From Cryoendolithus antarcticus (lineage: Eukaryota; Ascomycota; Dothideomycetes; Cladosporiales; Cladosporiaceae), in contig NAJO01000044.1 in assembly GCA_002077065.1 (NCBI GenBank), positions 1 to 64,000 on the forward strand: a DNA stretch of 64,000 nucleotides. Reading direction: 5' to 3'. Shown here one piece after another: positions 10,741-20,770 of the stretch (the stretch's first letter is position 1; each line of letters begins with the position of its first letter). The notes beneath the pieces were generated by a model. That model made no database searches. It saw nothing but the letters and a program-made list of their open reading frames with translations, and was not told the DNA's origin. The translations under genes and the position numbers were made by a program.

Positions 10741-10878
10741 GTAGACCGCGACTATACGACTATAGACGTGAACGATCAACGCAGGGCGAGGTCAATGGGA
10801 TAGAACTATGTACATGTATCCACAAAACGCGCTATACAATCTCCGGACGATATCCAGTCTCCAGGGCTCGGATTCCCT

Positions 10879-13344
10879 CTACAGATCACCGAAGTGCGGC
10901 ATCGCAGCCGTTTGATTCCAAGACACCGCATTCAGAGCGACCTGATTATCTTGCCGTTCCTCGATCGCAGCTCGATACTGTCAACCAAGTCAGCAAGCTT
11001 ATCCCTCACACATTCCACAAGAATCTCAAGTTCGACTCACCTTGAACACGAAATTTAACACCAGCGCAACGCCCAACCCCAAACAAACAATCACCGGCCC
11101 AGCCACAGCATCAAAGTCCTTCCCGCTCCTCCCCTTGATCAAACTAACCCGCCACATATACACAAAGTACCCCCACATGCCCGCGAAAACAGCCACGAGC
11201 GTATACACCACCGCCAAGCCCCGCGCGACATTATTGTCCACGCCGGCAGCATTATACAGCCCGAGCCCAAGTGTGCCGAGCAGGACGGAGACGTGCTGCC
11301 ATTTGATGAAAGTCCGTTGGTTGGCGAGCCAGACTTTCGCTTCGACTTTGACGGGGCCGGAGTCCTTGATCCAGGTTTCTGGTTTGGAAACACCCGGGGG
11401 CAAGGCAGTGCGGCGGGAGCGGGCGTATTTCGAGGTGCTGAATGATGGGAAGAGGGTGGTGAGTTTTGACGTTGCAGCGCCGCGAGTTCCAGTCTCGTCG
11501 TCGTCGGGTTCGCCGGCGGTGTCTGCGGGCTGGGACTCAGCTACGGGCGCGAGATTGGACTTTCGCGCGTCGAGGGACTTGGGCTGGAAGCTCGAGGAGA
11601 CGTTTGGCGAGCCGACTGGGGAGAGGACGGCTTTGCTGCCGCTGCGCAGGGAGGATTTGGAAGGCTTGGTGGTGAGCAGCGAGCCGACTGCGAATTCGTC
11701 GTCGCGCTCTTTCCGCGCTTTCGCCTGCTCCTCTTCGAACGCTGCTTGTGGATCTTGGCGGATATCTGTCTCCATCTCGGAAAGCCAGAAGGGGAACGTG
11801 TTGACGTAATCCTCGAATAGCAGCGCAACACCATGGACAAATTTGCTGAAGCGGGGCGCTTCTTTGACGAGGTGAGAGGACATGAGGTCCTTAACCCAGG
11901 CACTGCGTTTGCGGTCTGCGGAGCGGATCTTGATTTCTAGGAGGGCGAAGGGGAATTTGGAGATCTCGCCTTTGCGGATTGAGCTGAATGGGTACTCCAG
12001 TCCGTTGCTGTCGATGTCGGTGCGATGCCAGCTGTCAGGGTCCCGGATCGGGCGGTCAGTGTCGATGGCATCTTCACGGATGAAGGCGAGATCTGTGTCG
12101 AGGGAGACGCGGACGCGGTCATCGCCGGGAATCTGGAAGGCGGTGCGGGTGTAATTCGCGCGGAGGACTGGCTGGAGGTTGTTCGATTTGATCAATTCTT
12201 GAATGTCGTCGACTGCAGTCTTGAAGTTTTTGACCTCGGGACTCGAGGCGCCAGCTCGGTCTGAGAGCTTCTGTATCTGCTTGTCCATCTTGTATTCGGT
12301 GCTGATGAACTGCTGAACGTACTTCTCCTTCATCGCAAGACGATCTTCGGAGGCGGTGTCATCGTCGCGGACTGTCTTCTTCTCGACGTAGATCTCCGGT
12401 CTCGCATTCAACTGCCCATACCATCGTAGCCTCAAGCTGGTCGCCTCGCCGTGATCCACTTTCTGAGTGTATAGACTGAATCCTGGGTTGTCGAAGTAAA
12501 TACTAGTGATCGACGGGTTAGGCTGGTTGGCTTCTGCGATCTTCGTGGTCTGCGGATTGTACACAAGAACCGGCAGCCTTCGAAGAATGATGGTCTTAAC
12601 CTCAAGCAGATTCTCCGGATGCACCCAGAATCTGTGTGACGTGTACTCCTCTTTGCCATTATTCGGCTCGCTGATACTCATTCCCCGGGTCTCAGCACCG
12701 TCGAGATGTTGGCGTATGAAATTGTACATCGCACTCAGCCGGTATAGCAGTGGGCTGTAATCTTCCTTGTTGAACGGCAGAGCTGCGAGCCGGACCTGGA
12801 GCAACGGACGCACACGATATGCGTGCCCTCGCTTCCGGTCATGCTTCTTCGCCGCCTTAAGAAAGCCGGAGTAATTGATGCGGCTGTACTTCTCGAGCTC
12901 GCTGGTCTCTTTGGTAATCTTGTCGAGCTCGGACAGCACGTCCTTCATGATCTTCGACTTCTCCTCCTCGCTGGGCACTGGCTTCTTGCCATTGCCGTTG
13001 CCATTACCACTGCCCTCTGCCGGTGCCTCGTTCTCCTTCCCGCCAGCGCCATTCGCTGGGCTCACAGCCACTGCGTCTAGCTTTTGCTCGCATTTCGCCG
13101 TCCGATCTCGCAGCTGGTCGTATGTCTCCTTGTGAAAAGCATGCACCTTCTCCAGTTGGACATTCACCAATTCGGCCACAAAGTCGCCCTCATCGTCTTC
13201 GGTCCACTGCTCAGCCGTCTGGCGATCGGGTGAATTGGCCGCCGATTCATCCTCCCGCAGCAGCTTCTTGAGCTTGGCGTAGTCAATGTATTGCTCCCGC
13301 CATGGCGCATACACTGCGAGTTCCAGAGTCCTTCCGAAGCGCAT
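10879..13344 (-). CDS. Vacuolar transporter chaperone subunit, SPX-VTC-DUF202 (Vtc2/Vtc3 type)
   Basis: Two exons: 11041-13344 and 10879-10977, separated by a 63-nt intron (donor AAG|GTGAGT, branch GCTGAC, acceptor GACAG); 800 aa. The start at 13344 gives MRFGRTLE, the usual SPX opening; the frame extends upstream only through a TTG. SPX occupies about residues 1-190, with a Gly/Asn/Lys-rich insert. A VTC tunnel domain follows at about 225-505 (SIYFDNP, LRLRWYG, VEKKT). Three membrane segments of the DUF202 type lie after residue 670. The VTC complex makes polyphosphate at the vacuole. The variant after VEKKT lacks the Vtc4-like DWTG stretch, so I infer the accessory Vtc2/Vtc3 class rather than the catalytic subunit. 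The second exon adds a 32-residue soluble tail after the last membrane helix. Confidence 0.9.
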
Positions 13345-13778
13345 CCTCACTGCCAATTACATGTACATAGAAGCACATGGCAAGAAGAGGAAGAGGAAAC
13401 AGAGATTGCCATTCTCAGCAATGGCTTTCCCATGCACGAGCACTTTCCTGACAAGCTTCCGCCTCCACTTTGCTTGCTTCTGAACCCCCACTCGGCCAAT
13501 GGCAGCGAACACGTGCCCGCTGTTCTTGACTCGAGTGCTAGAGATGTCTATCTTACTACTACAGTATTCTGCATATCTTTGAAGGCATTCAGCAATGCGT
13601 CGGTGATATGGGCTGGCAGGTAGCATCGATTGCACTCATTCGAGACGGCATCTCAGCAGCAGACGAGTGTATGGCCAATACCGAAGCACATGGCTGAGAT
13701 AAGGTAGGCAGATTCGATCTCATCTCTACCTTCTTCCTTCATCAGCATCATCACCACAATTGGTGCAGCGCGCAAAGG
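13345..13778. promoter_or_regulatory. Divergent promoter region, VTC subunit / Nudix gene
   Basis: 434 bp between two divergent starts. A CCAAT box lies near 13675 (tggCCAATacc) and several GATA motifs lie close to the Nudix start. No convincing ORF is present. Given the SPX-VTC gene, a phosphate-response element would be expected, but I see no clear CACGTG or CACGTT core other than cACGTGc near 13511. Confidence 0.4.
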
Positions 13779-15212
13779 ATGGATGCTCCATCAACGAGCG
13801 ACGAGTCCCTTCTTGGACCACTACACACAGTCCTCGACCACTTGACCACCTCGCCATATCCGGTTCTCGACACGGAAACCACCAAAAAGCGTGCATCAGT
13901 CGCATACATTCTCCGCGTCAATCCCTCATACGCTTACTGGCCCAGCGATGACTCTCCTCGGCCCTCCACTCTCGCCGACTTCTTCGCAACGCCATGGGTC
14001 CAACATGGCGACCCAGAAGTCCTCTTCATCAAGCGAGCTTCCCGCAAAGGCGACCGCTGGACCTCCCACATAGCTCTCCCAGGGGGTCGTCGAGACCCCG
14101 AAGATGCAGACGACCAGGCCGCGGCCGTTCGCGAGACATCAGAAGAAGTTGGACTGGATCTCGAGTCGCATGCGCTGAAATGTGGGAATCTACCTCAAAG
14201 ACTCGTGACAACACACTGGGGGAAGAAACCACTCATGGTGCTCTGTCCATACGTCTTCCTCCTAATAGATCACAATGTCCCGCCGCTACGATTGCAACCA
14301 ACAGAAGTTGCATCAACGCACTGGGTGCCTTTGCGCCGTCTGCTCCAGCCCTCACAACGGACTGTAGTCTTCGAGGATGTCTCCTCCCGCCTTGCAAATC
14401 AAGAGACAGGTGTGAAGAAATGGATGCTAAGCCTCATCCTCGGCAAGATGATGTTCGCAGCCATAAACCTCGCGCCGACAGAGTCGGTGTACTCCGTCGA
14501 GACACCCGTAGCTTCTCCCACCTCCACTTCACTCCAAGACAATCGCTACTCCCGACCTACATCCTACACGCGTCTCCGCGCCGTGGCCACGCGCCTAGCA
14601 CGCGCAGACATCTTCCAACAGTTCCCTGACCCACCAGCCGAAGGACCGCTCCAACTCTGGGGCCTCACGCTCGGCGTCGTCGCGGATTTTCTTGACCTGA
14701 TGCCTCCTCACAACGCTCTGACGCTCTGGACATACCCCACGTTCACACCACTAGACGTCCGACTATCGATCTGGCTCCTGACATACCGGTTCAAACATCG
14801 CAAGCGCGCCGAACTCCAAGCCGGCACATACCTCCCTTCAGACCCCAGTACCGTGCCCAACTCCGACGCGCAATCAGACGACAGCCATCGCCGCTCCTTC
14901 GGTGCCGCGACAGAGTCCATGGTGATCGTTGACCGCTTCGGACCCGGCGACGTCACGACAGAGAGGCACGATGAGACGGGGTTTCATGGGTTGGGGACGG
15001 GGATCCGGAGGAATAAGACTGACAAGGCGGCTGTTACTACATTGCTGGAAGGGTTAGTAGAGCGATTGACATGGGTGTTGCCGGAGATCGCTGACAGAGG
15101 TAGGTATTATGATATTGTGAGAAGGGCTGTGGCGGTCGCGTTGGTGGGGAGGGCGAGCATGCTCATGGTCGTGTTGGTAATCGCATGGCGGAGATGGAGG
15201 GCAAGGCGGTGA
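13779..15212 (+). CDS. Nudix hydrolase with C-terminal membrane anchor
   Basis: Single exon, 477 aa. A Nudix domain covers about residues 40-215: a strand with VLFIKRAS, then the Nudix box LPGGRRDPED...AAVRETSEEVGL, which keeps the RExxEE metal-binding core. Its spacing resembles the CoA-diphosphatase (Pcd1/UPF0035) branch. The C-terminal half is less conserved and ends in a hydrophobic helix (ALVGRASMLMVVLVIAW) followed by RRWRARR, which looks like a tail anchor with the tip in the cytosol. Substrate is not known; nucleotide-diphosphate derivatives such as CoA are the family norm. The ATG at 13779 is the first in frame. The long C-terminal extension and anchor set it apart from the short soluble yeast enzyme. 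Confidence 0.8.
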   Translation: MDAPSTSDESLLGPLHTVLDHLTTSPYPVLDTETTKKRASVAYILRVNPSYAYWPSDDSPRPSTLADFFATPWVQHGDPEVLFIKRASRKGDRWTSHIALPGGRRDPEDADDQAAAVRETSEEVGLDLESHALKCGNLPQRLVTTHWGKKPLMVLCPYVFLLIDHNVPPLRLQPTEVASTHWVPLRRLLQPSQRTVVFEDVSSRLANQETGVKKWMLSLILGKMMFAAINLAPTESVYSVETPVASPTSTSLQDNRYSRPTSYTRLRAVATRLARADIFQQFPDPPAEGPLQLWGLTLGVVADFLDLMPPHNALTLWTYPTFTPLDVRLSIWLLTYRFKHRKRAELQAGTYLPSDPSTVPNSDAQSDDSHRRSFGAATESMVIVDRFGPGDVTTERHDETGFHGLGTGIRRNKTDKAAVTTLLEGLVERLTWVLPEIADRGRYYDIVRRAVAVALVGRASMLMVVLVIAWRRWRARR

Positions 15213-15959
15213 GATCAATAGAATTCATTGAGTGCTTCGCGGGTACTTGTACATCATCAAGTTAGATACACATAGTCTACAAACCCAGTGATATGTGAAC
15301 ATCGCTACCCCATGCGTTGGCGATGTCCGGCTTTGTCAACACATTGACCGTTCTGTTACCAAGCCCTCCAATCTCGAGGCAGGACTTCACAAACGCCTCG
15401 ACAACGTAGATCAAACCACGCCACCGCACTCCCACCTACATCGCACGAACGACATCACCATGTGATCTCCGCCATCGCATCTACATGAGTATTTCCGTCG
15501 TGTCATCGCTTCCACGGGCTCGAAATGCGGTAGGCGAACGATGTGTTTCACACTTCCGCCGCCTCTCTCATTTCCTACTCTCATGAAACGGCTACTTCGC
15601 GCGGGGACAACGCACAAGTCAGCTACATTTCTCCGTGCGCTCTCGAACCTTGCAATCTATCGTGTCGCTAGCCGCCCGCATGGTAGGACTGGACTGGCTT
15701 GGTATGCATGGCGTGAGCCATGTGGTGGATGGAGGGAGCTTATACATGGTAGGAGGTGTTTCCTCTGTTTCTCTCGTCTCGTTAGCTTCGAGTCCGTAGC
15801 TGTCTGCAGAGCAGTAGAAGTCATTTTTGGTCTTTGTACCTTGTCATTCGAATGAAGATATCCCGGTGATATCATAGTCGTTGGTTACAGTACTACATTC
15901 TTGAGAAGCAGAAGAACACCACACGCTCCTCGCCCTTTGTTGCACGATCGATACCCATC
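15213..15959. other. Intergenic, LPMO promoter region
   Basis: 747 bp after the Nudix stop. No credible ORF, RNA gene or repeat was found. The last ~150 bp before the LPMO start carry a GATATC repeated pair (near 15859 and 15870), and the segment is probably promoter and leader. I cannot assign factor sites with confidence. Confidence 0.4.
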
Positions 15960-17351
15960 ATGTCTGTCCTCAAGACCACCGCTCTCCTTGGCTTCTTCGC
16001 CGCCTCTGCTTACGCCCACGGCTACGTCTCCGGCTACGTCGTCGATGGCCAATATATCCAAGGCTACAGCAAGAACTTCCAGTGGCAGCGTAATCCGCCA
16101 GTCGTCGCCGGCTGGTCCACCCCAGAGGTGATCGACACAGGCTTCATCGGCCCACAGAACTACACCACGCCTCAGATCATCTGTCACTTGGACGCAACCC
16201 CAGGTGGGACTTCAGTTAAGATCGCTGCCGGCAGCGAGATCACCCTCCAATGGACTCCGTGGCCTGTCTCTCACCACGGTCCCGTCATCGACTACCTGGC
16301 TAGATGTACAGGTGAGGACTGCACTACCGCTGACAAGACGAAGCTGGAGTTCTTCAAGTTCGCAGAGGCTGGCCTGATCGAGGATCTTCCTGAGAAGACT
16401 TACGGCGTCACTGGCAAGTGGGCCTCCGATGATCTGATCGCGAATAACAATTCCTGGGTTGTCAAGATCCCCAGCGATATTGCGCCGGGTCCGTACGTAC
16501 TGCGCCATGAGATCATCGCGCTGCATTCGGCGCATGAGGTCAACGGCGCACAGAACTATCCGCAGTGTGTCAACCTGGAGATCACGGGTTCGGGTACTGC
16601 GTCGCCGGCTGGGATCACTGGGGATAAGCTGTACCCTAACACCACGGCACCGGGGATCTTTGTCAGTATCTATCAGCACCTTGGTGGCTACGAGATTCCT
16701 GGCCCCGCACTGTACTCTGCTGAGAATGGTGGAAGCGCGCCATCGTCTGCCGCGTCTTCTACAGCTGCAGCTGCCACCAGCGCACCAGCGACAAGCGTAG
16801 CGTCCTCGGCGGCGGCGCCAGAAACGACCTCGCCTTCGTCAGCATTCCCGACGACCTTCCAGACAATCGGTAGCTCGTCCTCCGCATCTTCATTCGTCGC
16901 TGCAGCTCCGTCGAGCGTCTACACTGCGCCATCTTCCGCTGCTTCTCCTCCCACCGCAGCGTCCACGGCAGCTCCCGCAGCGACTTCATCACCCGATGCG
17001 CCGCCTGCGCCTGACACGACGTGTACATCTATCGTCACGATCCCTGCTACAGTCACGACAGATATCTACACCACCATCACGTCAGCTCCCGACGCCATCT
17101 CTGCTATAGCCGACACAGTACCCAGCTCAGCTTTGACCGCTACGATTAGCCAGGCATTGCCATCACCTGCAGCATTCGGAAACTCGAGTACCAGTGGGAG
17201 TGCGGCGCCGGGATATCCGAGTAAGCCGCTACCGGAGGGCTTCACGTTGAAGGATGTGCTTGAGTGGGCGGCGTATCTCTTGGGTAAAGCGTTCGCCGGT
17301 GGGGAAAGAATGGAAAAGCGACATGCGAGGGACATGGGCATAGGCATGTAA
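15960..17351 (+). CDS. AA9 lytic polysaccharide monooxygenase (former GH61)
   Basis: Single exon, 463 aa, secreted. A signal peptide (residues 1-19, ending AYA) exposes His20 as the mature N-terminal residue, the first ligand of the copper histidine brace. His105 in PVSHHGPV is the second. The secondary-shell His-Gln-Tyr set is present in ALHSAHEVNGAQNYPQC. AA9 enzymes oxidatively cleave cellulose or other beta-glucans, using an electron donor and peroxide or oxygen. After residue ~250 there is a long Ser/Ala/Thr/Pro linker of about 150 residues, then a short conserved-looking module (KPLPEGFTLKDVLEW) like the X282 tail seen on some AA9 proteins. There is no CBM1. Family and copper site are clear; substrate is not determined. 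Confidence 0.93.
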   Translation: MSVLKTTALLGFFAASAYAHGYVSGYVVDGQYIQGYSKNFQWQRNPPVVAGWSTPEVIDTGFIGPQNYTTPQIICHLDATPGGTSVKIAAGSEITLQWTPWPVSHHGPVIDYLARCTGEDCTTADKTKLEFFKFAEAGLIEDLPEKTYGVTGKWASDDLIANNNSWVVKIPSDIAPGPYVLRHEIIALHSAHEVNGAQNYPQCVNLEITGSGTASPAGITGDKLYPNTTAPGIFVSIYQHLGGYEIPGPALYSAENGGSAPSSAASSTAAAATSAPATSVASSAAAPETTSPSSAFPTTFQTIGSSSSASSFVAAAPSSVYTAPSSAASPPTAASTAAPAATSSPDAPPAPDTTCTSIVTIPATVTTDIYTTITSAPDAISAIADTVPSSALTATISQALPSPAAFGNSSTSGSAAPGYPSKPLPEGFTLKDVLEWAAYLLGKAFAGGERMEKRHARDMGIGM

Positions 17352-17733
17352 CCGCGACCGGACTCGAGAGCGCAATGTGGAGACTACAATGCATTTCTGA
17401 TTTGATGACACGACACAGGGGAAGGTAGACTTCCCAATTGTAGTTGGTATTAGTGGTTCGGGCTCTCTGCATCCCCAGTTTTGTGTATATAAACATTCAC
17501 TTCTTTATGAATTCGACGTCGACTTGCAGTAAGGTCAGCTGCCTGATGTGTAGACTGTATCATGTGTCAATCCAATGGATCGTCGTTGCTGCCCAATGTC
17601 GATCACAGAACGGTCACGCCCGACTTGGATTCAGCAATCCGATCTTCCAACATCGATGCACTTCACTACATCGACCAGCAGTTTTGCACATTTGATATCG
17701 ACAATAACATGATCGATCGATTGAACCCTTCCA
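17352..17733. promoter_or_regulatory. Intergenic with TATA-like box before the WD40 gene
   Basis: 382 bp. A TATATAAA element at 17486-17493 lies about 240 bp before the WD40 start. One small upstream ORF (ATG 17562) ends inside the WD40 exon in another frame. It may be a uORF or chance. Nothing else stands out. Confidence 0.35.
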
Positions 17734-18951
17734 ATGTCTCGCTCTGATACGAATGCAGACTACTTCTTCCAAACCTCAGCGTCTATCGAGCAGATTGAGC
17801 GACGAAAGGCAAAGTCCAAAAACACACTTGGGCGACCGATAAAACTTCCATCGAAGATATTGGCAGTCTTAGCAGACCCTTACGATGAACGCGCAGTCTA
17901 CGTCGCCGAAGCAGCCGGGGAGCTGAAACGAGTCGTACTTGAGGTAGATGCCCCAATGTGACGAGTTCCATAAATTTTTACTAACGACGTATTCCAGACC
18001 GGCGAACAAATCCCCGTCTCCCACCATACTGCCCCTCTAACCTCCCTAGCCCTAACACCCTCCGGCCAACGCCTCTTCACAGGCTGCTGGGACAAGCAAA
18101 TCTACAGTACAGACTTTGAGTCCGGCGAGTCCGCCACTCTCACCGGCCATACGGATTTCGTGAAATGCCTCCTCGCTACGTCCATCTCCGGCATTGACGT
18201 GCTGATCTCGGGAGGCTCGGATGCGACGATCATAGTCTGGAATCTGGAGACTAGTAAACCGCGTTTCAAACTAAAGGGTCACGGGAAAGCGGTGTTGGGA
18301 TTGGCTGTAGATCCGTTGAGTTTACCTGCGAGTTCGAACTTGCCGGGGAAGGACTTTGTGCTGTTTTCTGCGAGTTCGGATCGTGAAATTCGACGTTGGA
18401 GGGTGAGTCTGGAGAAGGGGTTTGAGGAGCCTGAGAGTCTGGAGAAGGCTATCACTGTGCACGAGACTTCGGTCTACTCGATGGCTTTTGACTCGGACGG
18501 CGATCTGTGGACTGCGAGTGCAGATCGCACGGCACGGCATTTAGTCAGAGAGCGAGGGTGGGAGAGCGACACGGTGCTTGAGCATGGGGACTTTGTGACG
18601 GATGTGCTTGTTGCTGAGGATCTCGGATTAGTTGTGACGGCTTGTAGAGACGAGGGCGTGAGGGTGTGGGATATGAGCAGTGGAGAGTTGGTAGTGGACT
18701 ACCAGGGGCATTTTGAGGACGTCACAGGGCTTGTCAGGGTAGGCACGAGTACAGTTGTGAGTGCGAGTATTGACGGGACCCTACGGCAATGGAGTCTTGA
18801 TCGGGTAGAGATAGGGCGATATGTCAAAGAGAGAGAAGCTGAGGAGCACAGTGGTGGAGCGGTGCAGACTAAAGTGGAAAAGTCGAAGAAGCCGACGCTC
18901 AGTGCCGAGGAGGAGGCTGAGTTGGCTGAGCTGATGGATGAGGATGATTAA
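17734..18951 (+). CDS. WD40-repeat protein
   Basis: Two exons, 17734-17943 and 17998-18951, with a 54-nt intron (donor GAG|GTAGAT, branch ACTAAC, acceptor TTCCAG); 387 aa. The short N-terminus contains a basic patch (RRKAKSKNTLGRPIKLP). At least six WD-type blades follow, for example LTGHTDFVKCL with IIVWNL, KGHGKAVLG, REIRRWR, DGDLWTASADRTARH, EGVRVWDMS and DGTLRQWSLD. The protein ends in an acidic Glu/Asp tail (EEEAELAELMDEDD). It is probably a scaffold. The acidic C-terminus and basic N-terminus resemble nuclear or ribosome-assembly WD proteins, but I do not recognise a specific orthologue. Confidence 0.85.
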
Positions 18952-19011
18952 AAGTATGTTCATACAGAAGGTCCAGCATTGCTCATCGCCGGCCGAGGAA
19001 TTCTGACTAGC

Positions 19012-19521
19012 TTAGCACACATGAGTATATGTCAGCCTATCCCACTGTCCCTCCCTCAATCCCCTCAACACCGAAGCCCAGTCGTCCCTGTCCACTACCG
19101 CCTCGCTTCGCCTGGTATTGAACAAATCCAAGTACCTGTGACCCGTTCCAGCATCAAGTCCTCCTTTCGCGACCAGCAAGCCCCTCTGCCCAGTCACGCT
19201 TACACCAAGCGAATGCAACTTCTCTCTGATTACGCTGAACAGGTCATCATAGCTCATCGACTCAAAGAGCAGGATCGTGTCCATCACCTTACGTGCTGTG
19301 GCAATGCCACCATCCGGTAAAGGGACGTTCGGTTGCAGGTAGCGGATATTGATTGGCACTGTGAAGGCGTCCGGTCGGTAAAATTCCGACGGCGTGCCGT
19401 TGCGAGTATATGGTGGTGGAGACTGACGTACGCCTTCAGACTCAGGTTGAGCTGGCCTCGGTGGCTCTGTCATTCGTGCGGCACGTAGATTGGGGAAGAT
19501 GTGAATGATGCTGATGTCCAT
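19012..19521 (-). CDS. Hypothetical protein, possibly with a short 5' exon
   Basis: 169 aa if started at ATG 19521; the next Met is 15 residues in (MTEPPRPAQ). It begins with a Pro-rich segment (RQSPPPYTRNGTPSEFYRP). A compact domain follows with alternating strands and helices (FTVPINIRYLQP, TILLFESMSYDDLFSVIREKLHSLG, then WASVLRGLREGQWDRLTYT), a pattern that loosely recalls a PB1 or ubiquitin-like fold. The frame is open further up to a TTG, and a 40-nt intron (19561-19600, containing TACTAAT) would join it to an ATG at 19681. I cannot tell whether that longer form is real. It lies tightly downstream of BET1 on the same strand and converges on the WD40 gene. Confidence 0.6.
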   Translation of the reverse strand: MDISIIHIFPNLRAARMTEPPRPAQPESEGVRQSPPPYTRNGTPSEFYRPDAFTVPINIRYLQPNVPLPDGGIATARKVMDTILLFESMSYDDLFSVIREKLHSLGVSVTGQRGLLVAKGGLDAGTGHRYLDLFNTRRSEAVVDRDDWASVLRGLREGQWDRLTYTHVC

Positions 19522-19753
19522 AGCTGCAGGTCTGGTGGCTTCCAACAATCCTCTTTGCCACTTCGTCAAACCGTGCTGCTATATTAGTACTGGAAAGCAC
19601 CTTCACCGCAGACGGAGATGCTTCACTGCAGTCCTGTGTACAATCCTGTGGAGGCAGCCTCTCCCTATTGACCAGTAGCATACATCCAGCCCTTGGCTAT
19701 ATTCGGTTCAACAGTAAGGACGTTCCCCTGGCGCCCTGCGCTGTCGACATCGC

Positions 19754-20429
19754 TCAAGATAGCTTCACGTACCAGAATAACACAATCAGGAACGCAAAGA
19801 ACCCGACCGAAACCCTCCATCCTACACCAGTGCTCTCAGCCATCCTTAACATCCTCTTCATGGTCCCGTTCAGTCTCCTGCCAGCCCCCTCGAACCCATC
19901 GTTCATCTTCTCCGCCAGCGCACTCGAGTCTCGGATCTCGTCTCCAATAGCCACCGTGATCTTCCCAGTTCGCGTCAGCACTCCTCTCAAGCTGCCTCCG
20001 TAAGAATGCGCGACTTACATCCTTCAACATCCTCACCTTCCCCATCATAACGCTAACCTGCTCATCATTCTGGCTCTCCAACTCCTCCAGCACAGCCCCA
20101 CTATACTGCCCCTTGCGATTCGGCGTCGCGGGTCTGAACCCACCGTCCCCACTGTGCCGCTCACCAGGGTATGCGCTGAAAGCCGGCCCGCCTGAAGGCT
20201 CGGGATTCAGATGTGCGTCGTGGCCATAGGGCGAGGAGTTGTAAGCTGGGAGGGGCGAGTTGCGAGAGGAGGTTCGGGGTGGGGCGGAGGAGGCGGACGT
20301 GGGGCGCGAGCGGGTTTGGGCGTCGTAGGAGGAGAAGAGGGAGTTGCGGGAATCGCGCTGGGGGAATCTGGGGGGTGTCAGAATGGGAAGGACAGGGTGG
20401 AGGGGATATGCGACTTACCTTGACGCCAT
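19754..20429 (-). CDS. BET1: ER-Golgi SNARE Bet1
   Basis: Three exons: 20419-20429, 20019-20367 and 19754-19960. Introns are 51 nt (AG|GTAAGT...CCCCAG) and 58 nt (GAT|GTAAGT, branch GCTGAC, acceptor GGGAAG); 188 aa. The first exon is only 11 nt and encodes MAS plus part of an Arg. A Ser/Pro-rich N-terminus precedes the SNARE motif, which begins LEELESQNDEQVSVM and continues across the second intron into ITVAIGDEIRDSS. The protein ends in a single membrane helix (VGFFAFLIVLFWYV) and a short KLS tip, typical of a tail-anchored SNARE. Bet1 pairs with Sed5, Bos1 and Sec22 in COPII vesicle fusion. The conserved core makes the call secure. Confidence 0.93.
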
Positions 20430-20770
20430 GTCGCAGTGTCGCAAGCGGCTGTCGAGCGTGACGTTGTTTCTACACTCGGAGATAAAGTTTGGTGTTTCCG
20501 GGGTGTGGGTCCTTTGTTAGTGAATGAACTGGGCAGCCACATATGTATTAAGGTAGGTTACGAAGACTTTGTGTTAGATGCTTGTGAGCGCTGTATAGAG
20601 TGCAGAAGAGTCAACACAGTTACTGGTCAAGCAGTCTGGCCGCTGACATCCGATTACCGCAACGTCAGCAGTACGGACACGTGGCGGAGTCCGTCAAAGA
20701 TGCAGGTGTCAGACTGCAATATGCTACATGCTCTAGGTATATGTCATTGATCTCCGCAATGCTAGCACCC
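20430..20770. other. Intergenic, BET1 promoter
   Basis: 341 bp between the BET1 start and the PEX16 stop, both on the minus strand. No ORF or repeat is convincing. It presumably holds the BET1 promoter and the PEX16 3' end. Confidence 0.35.
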
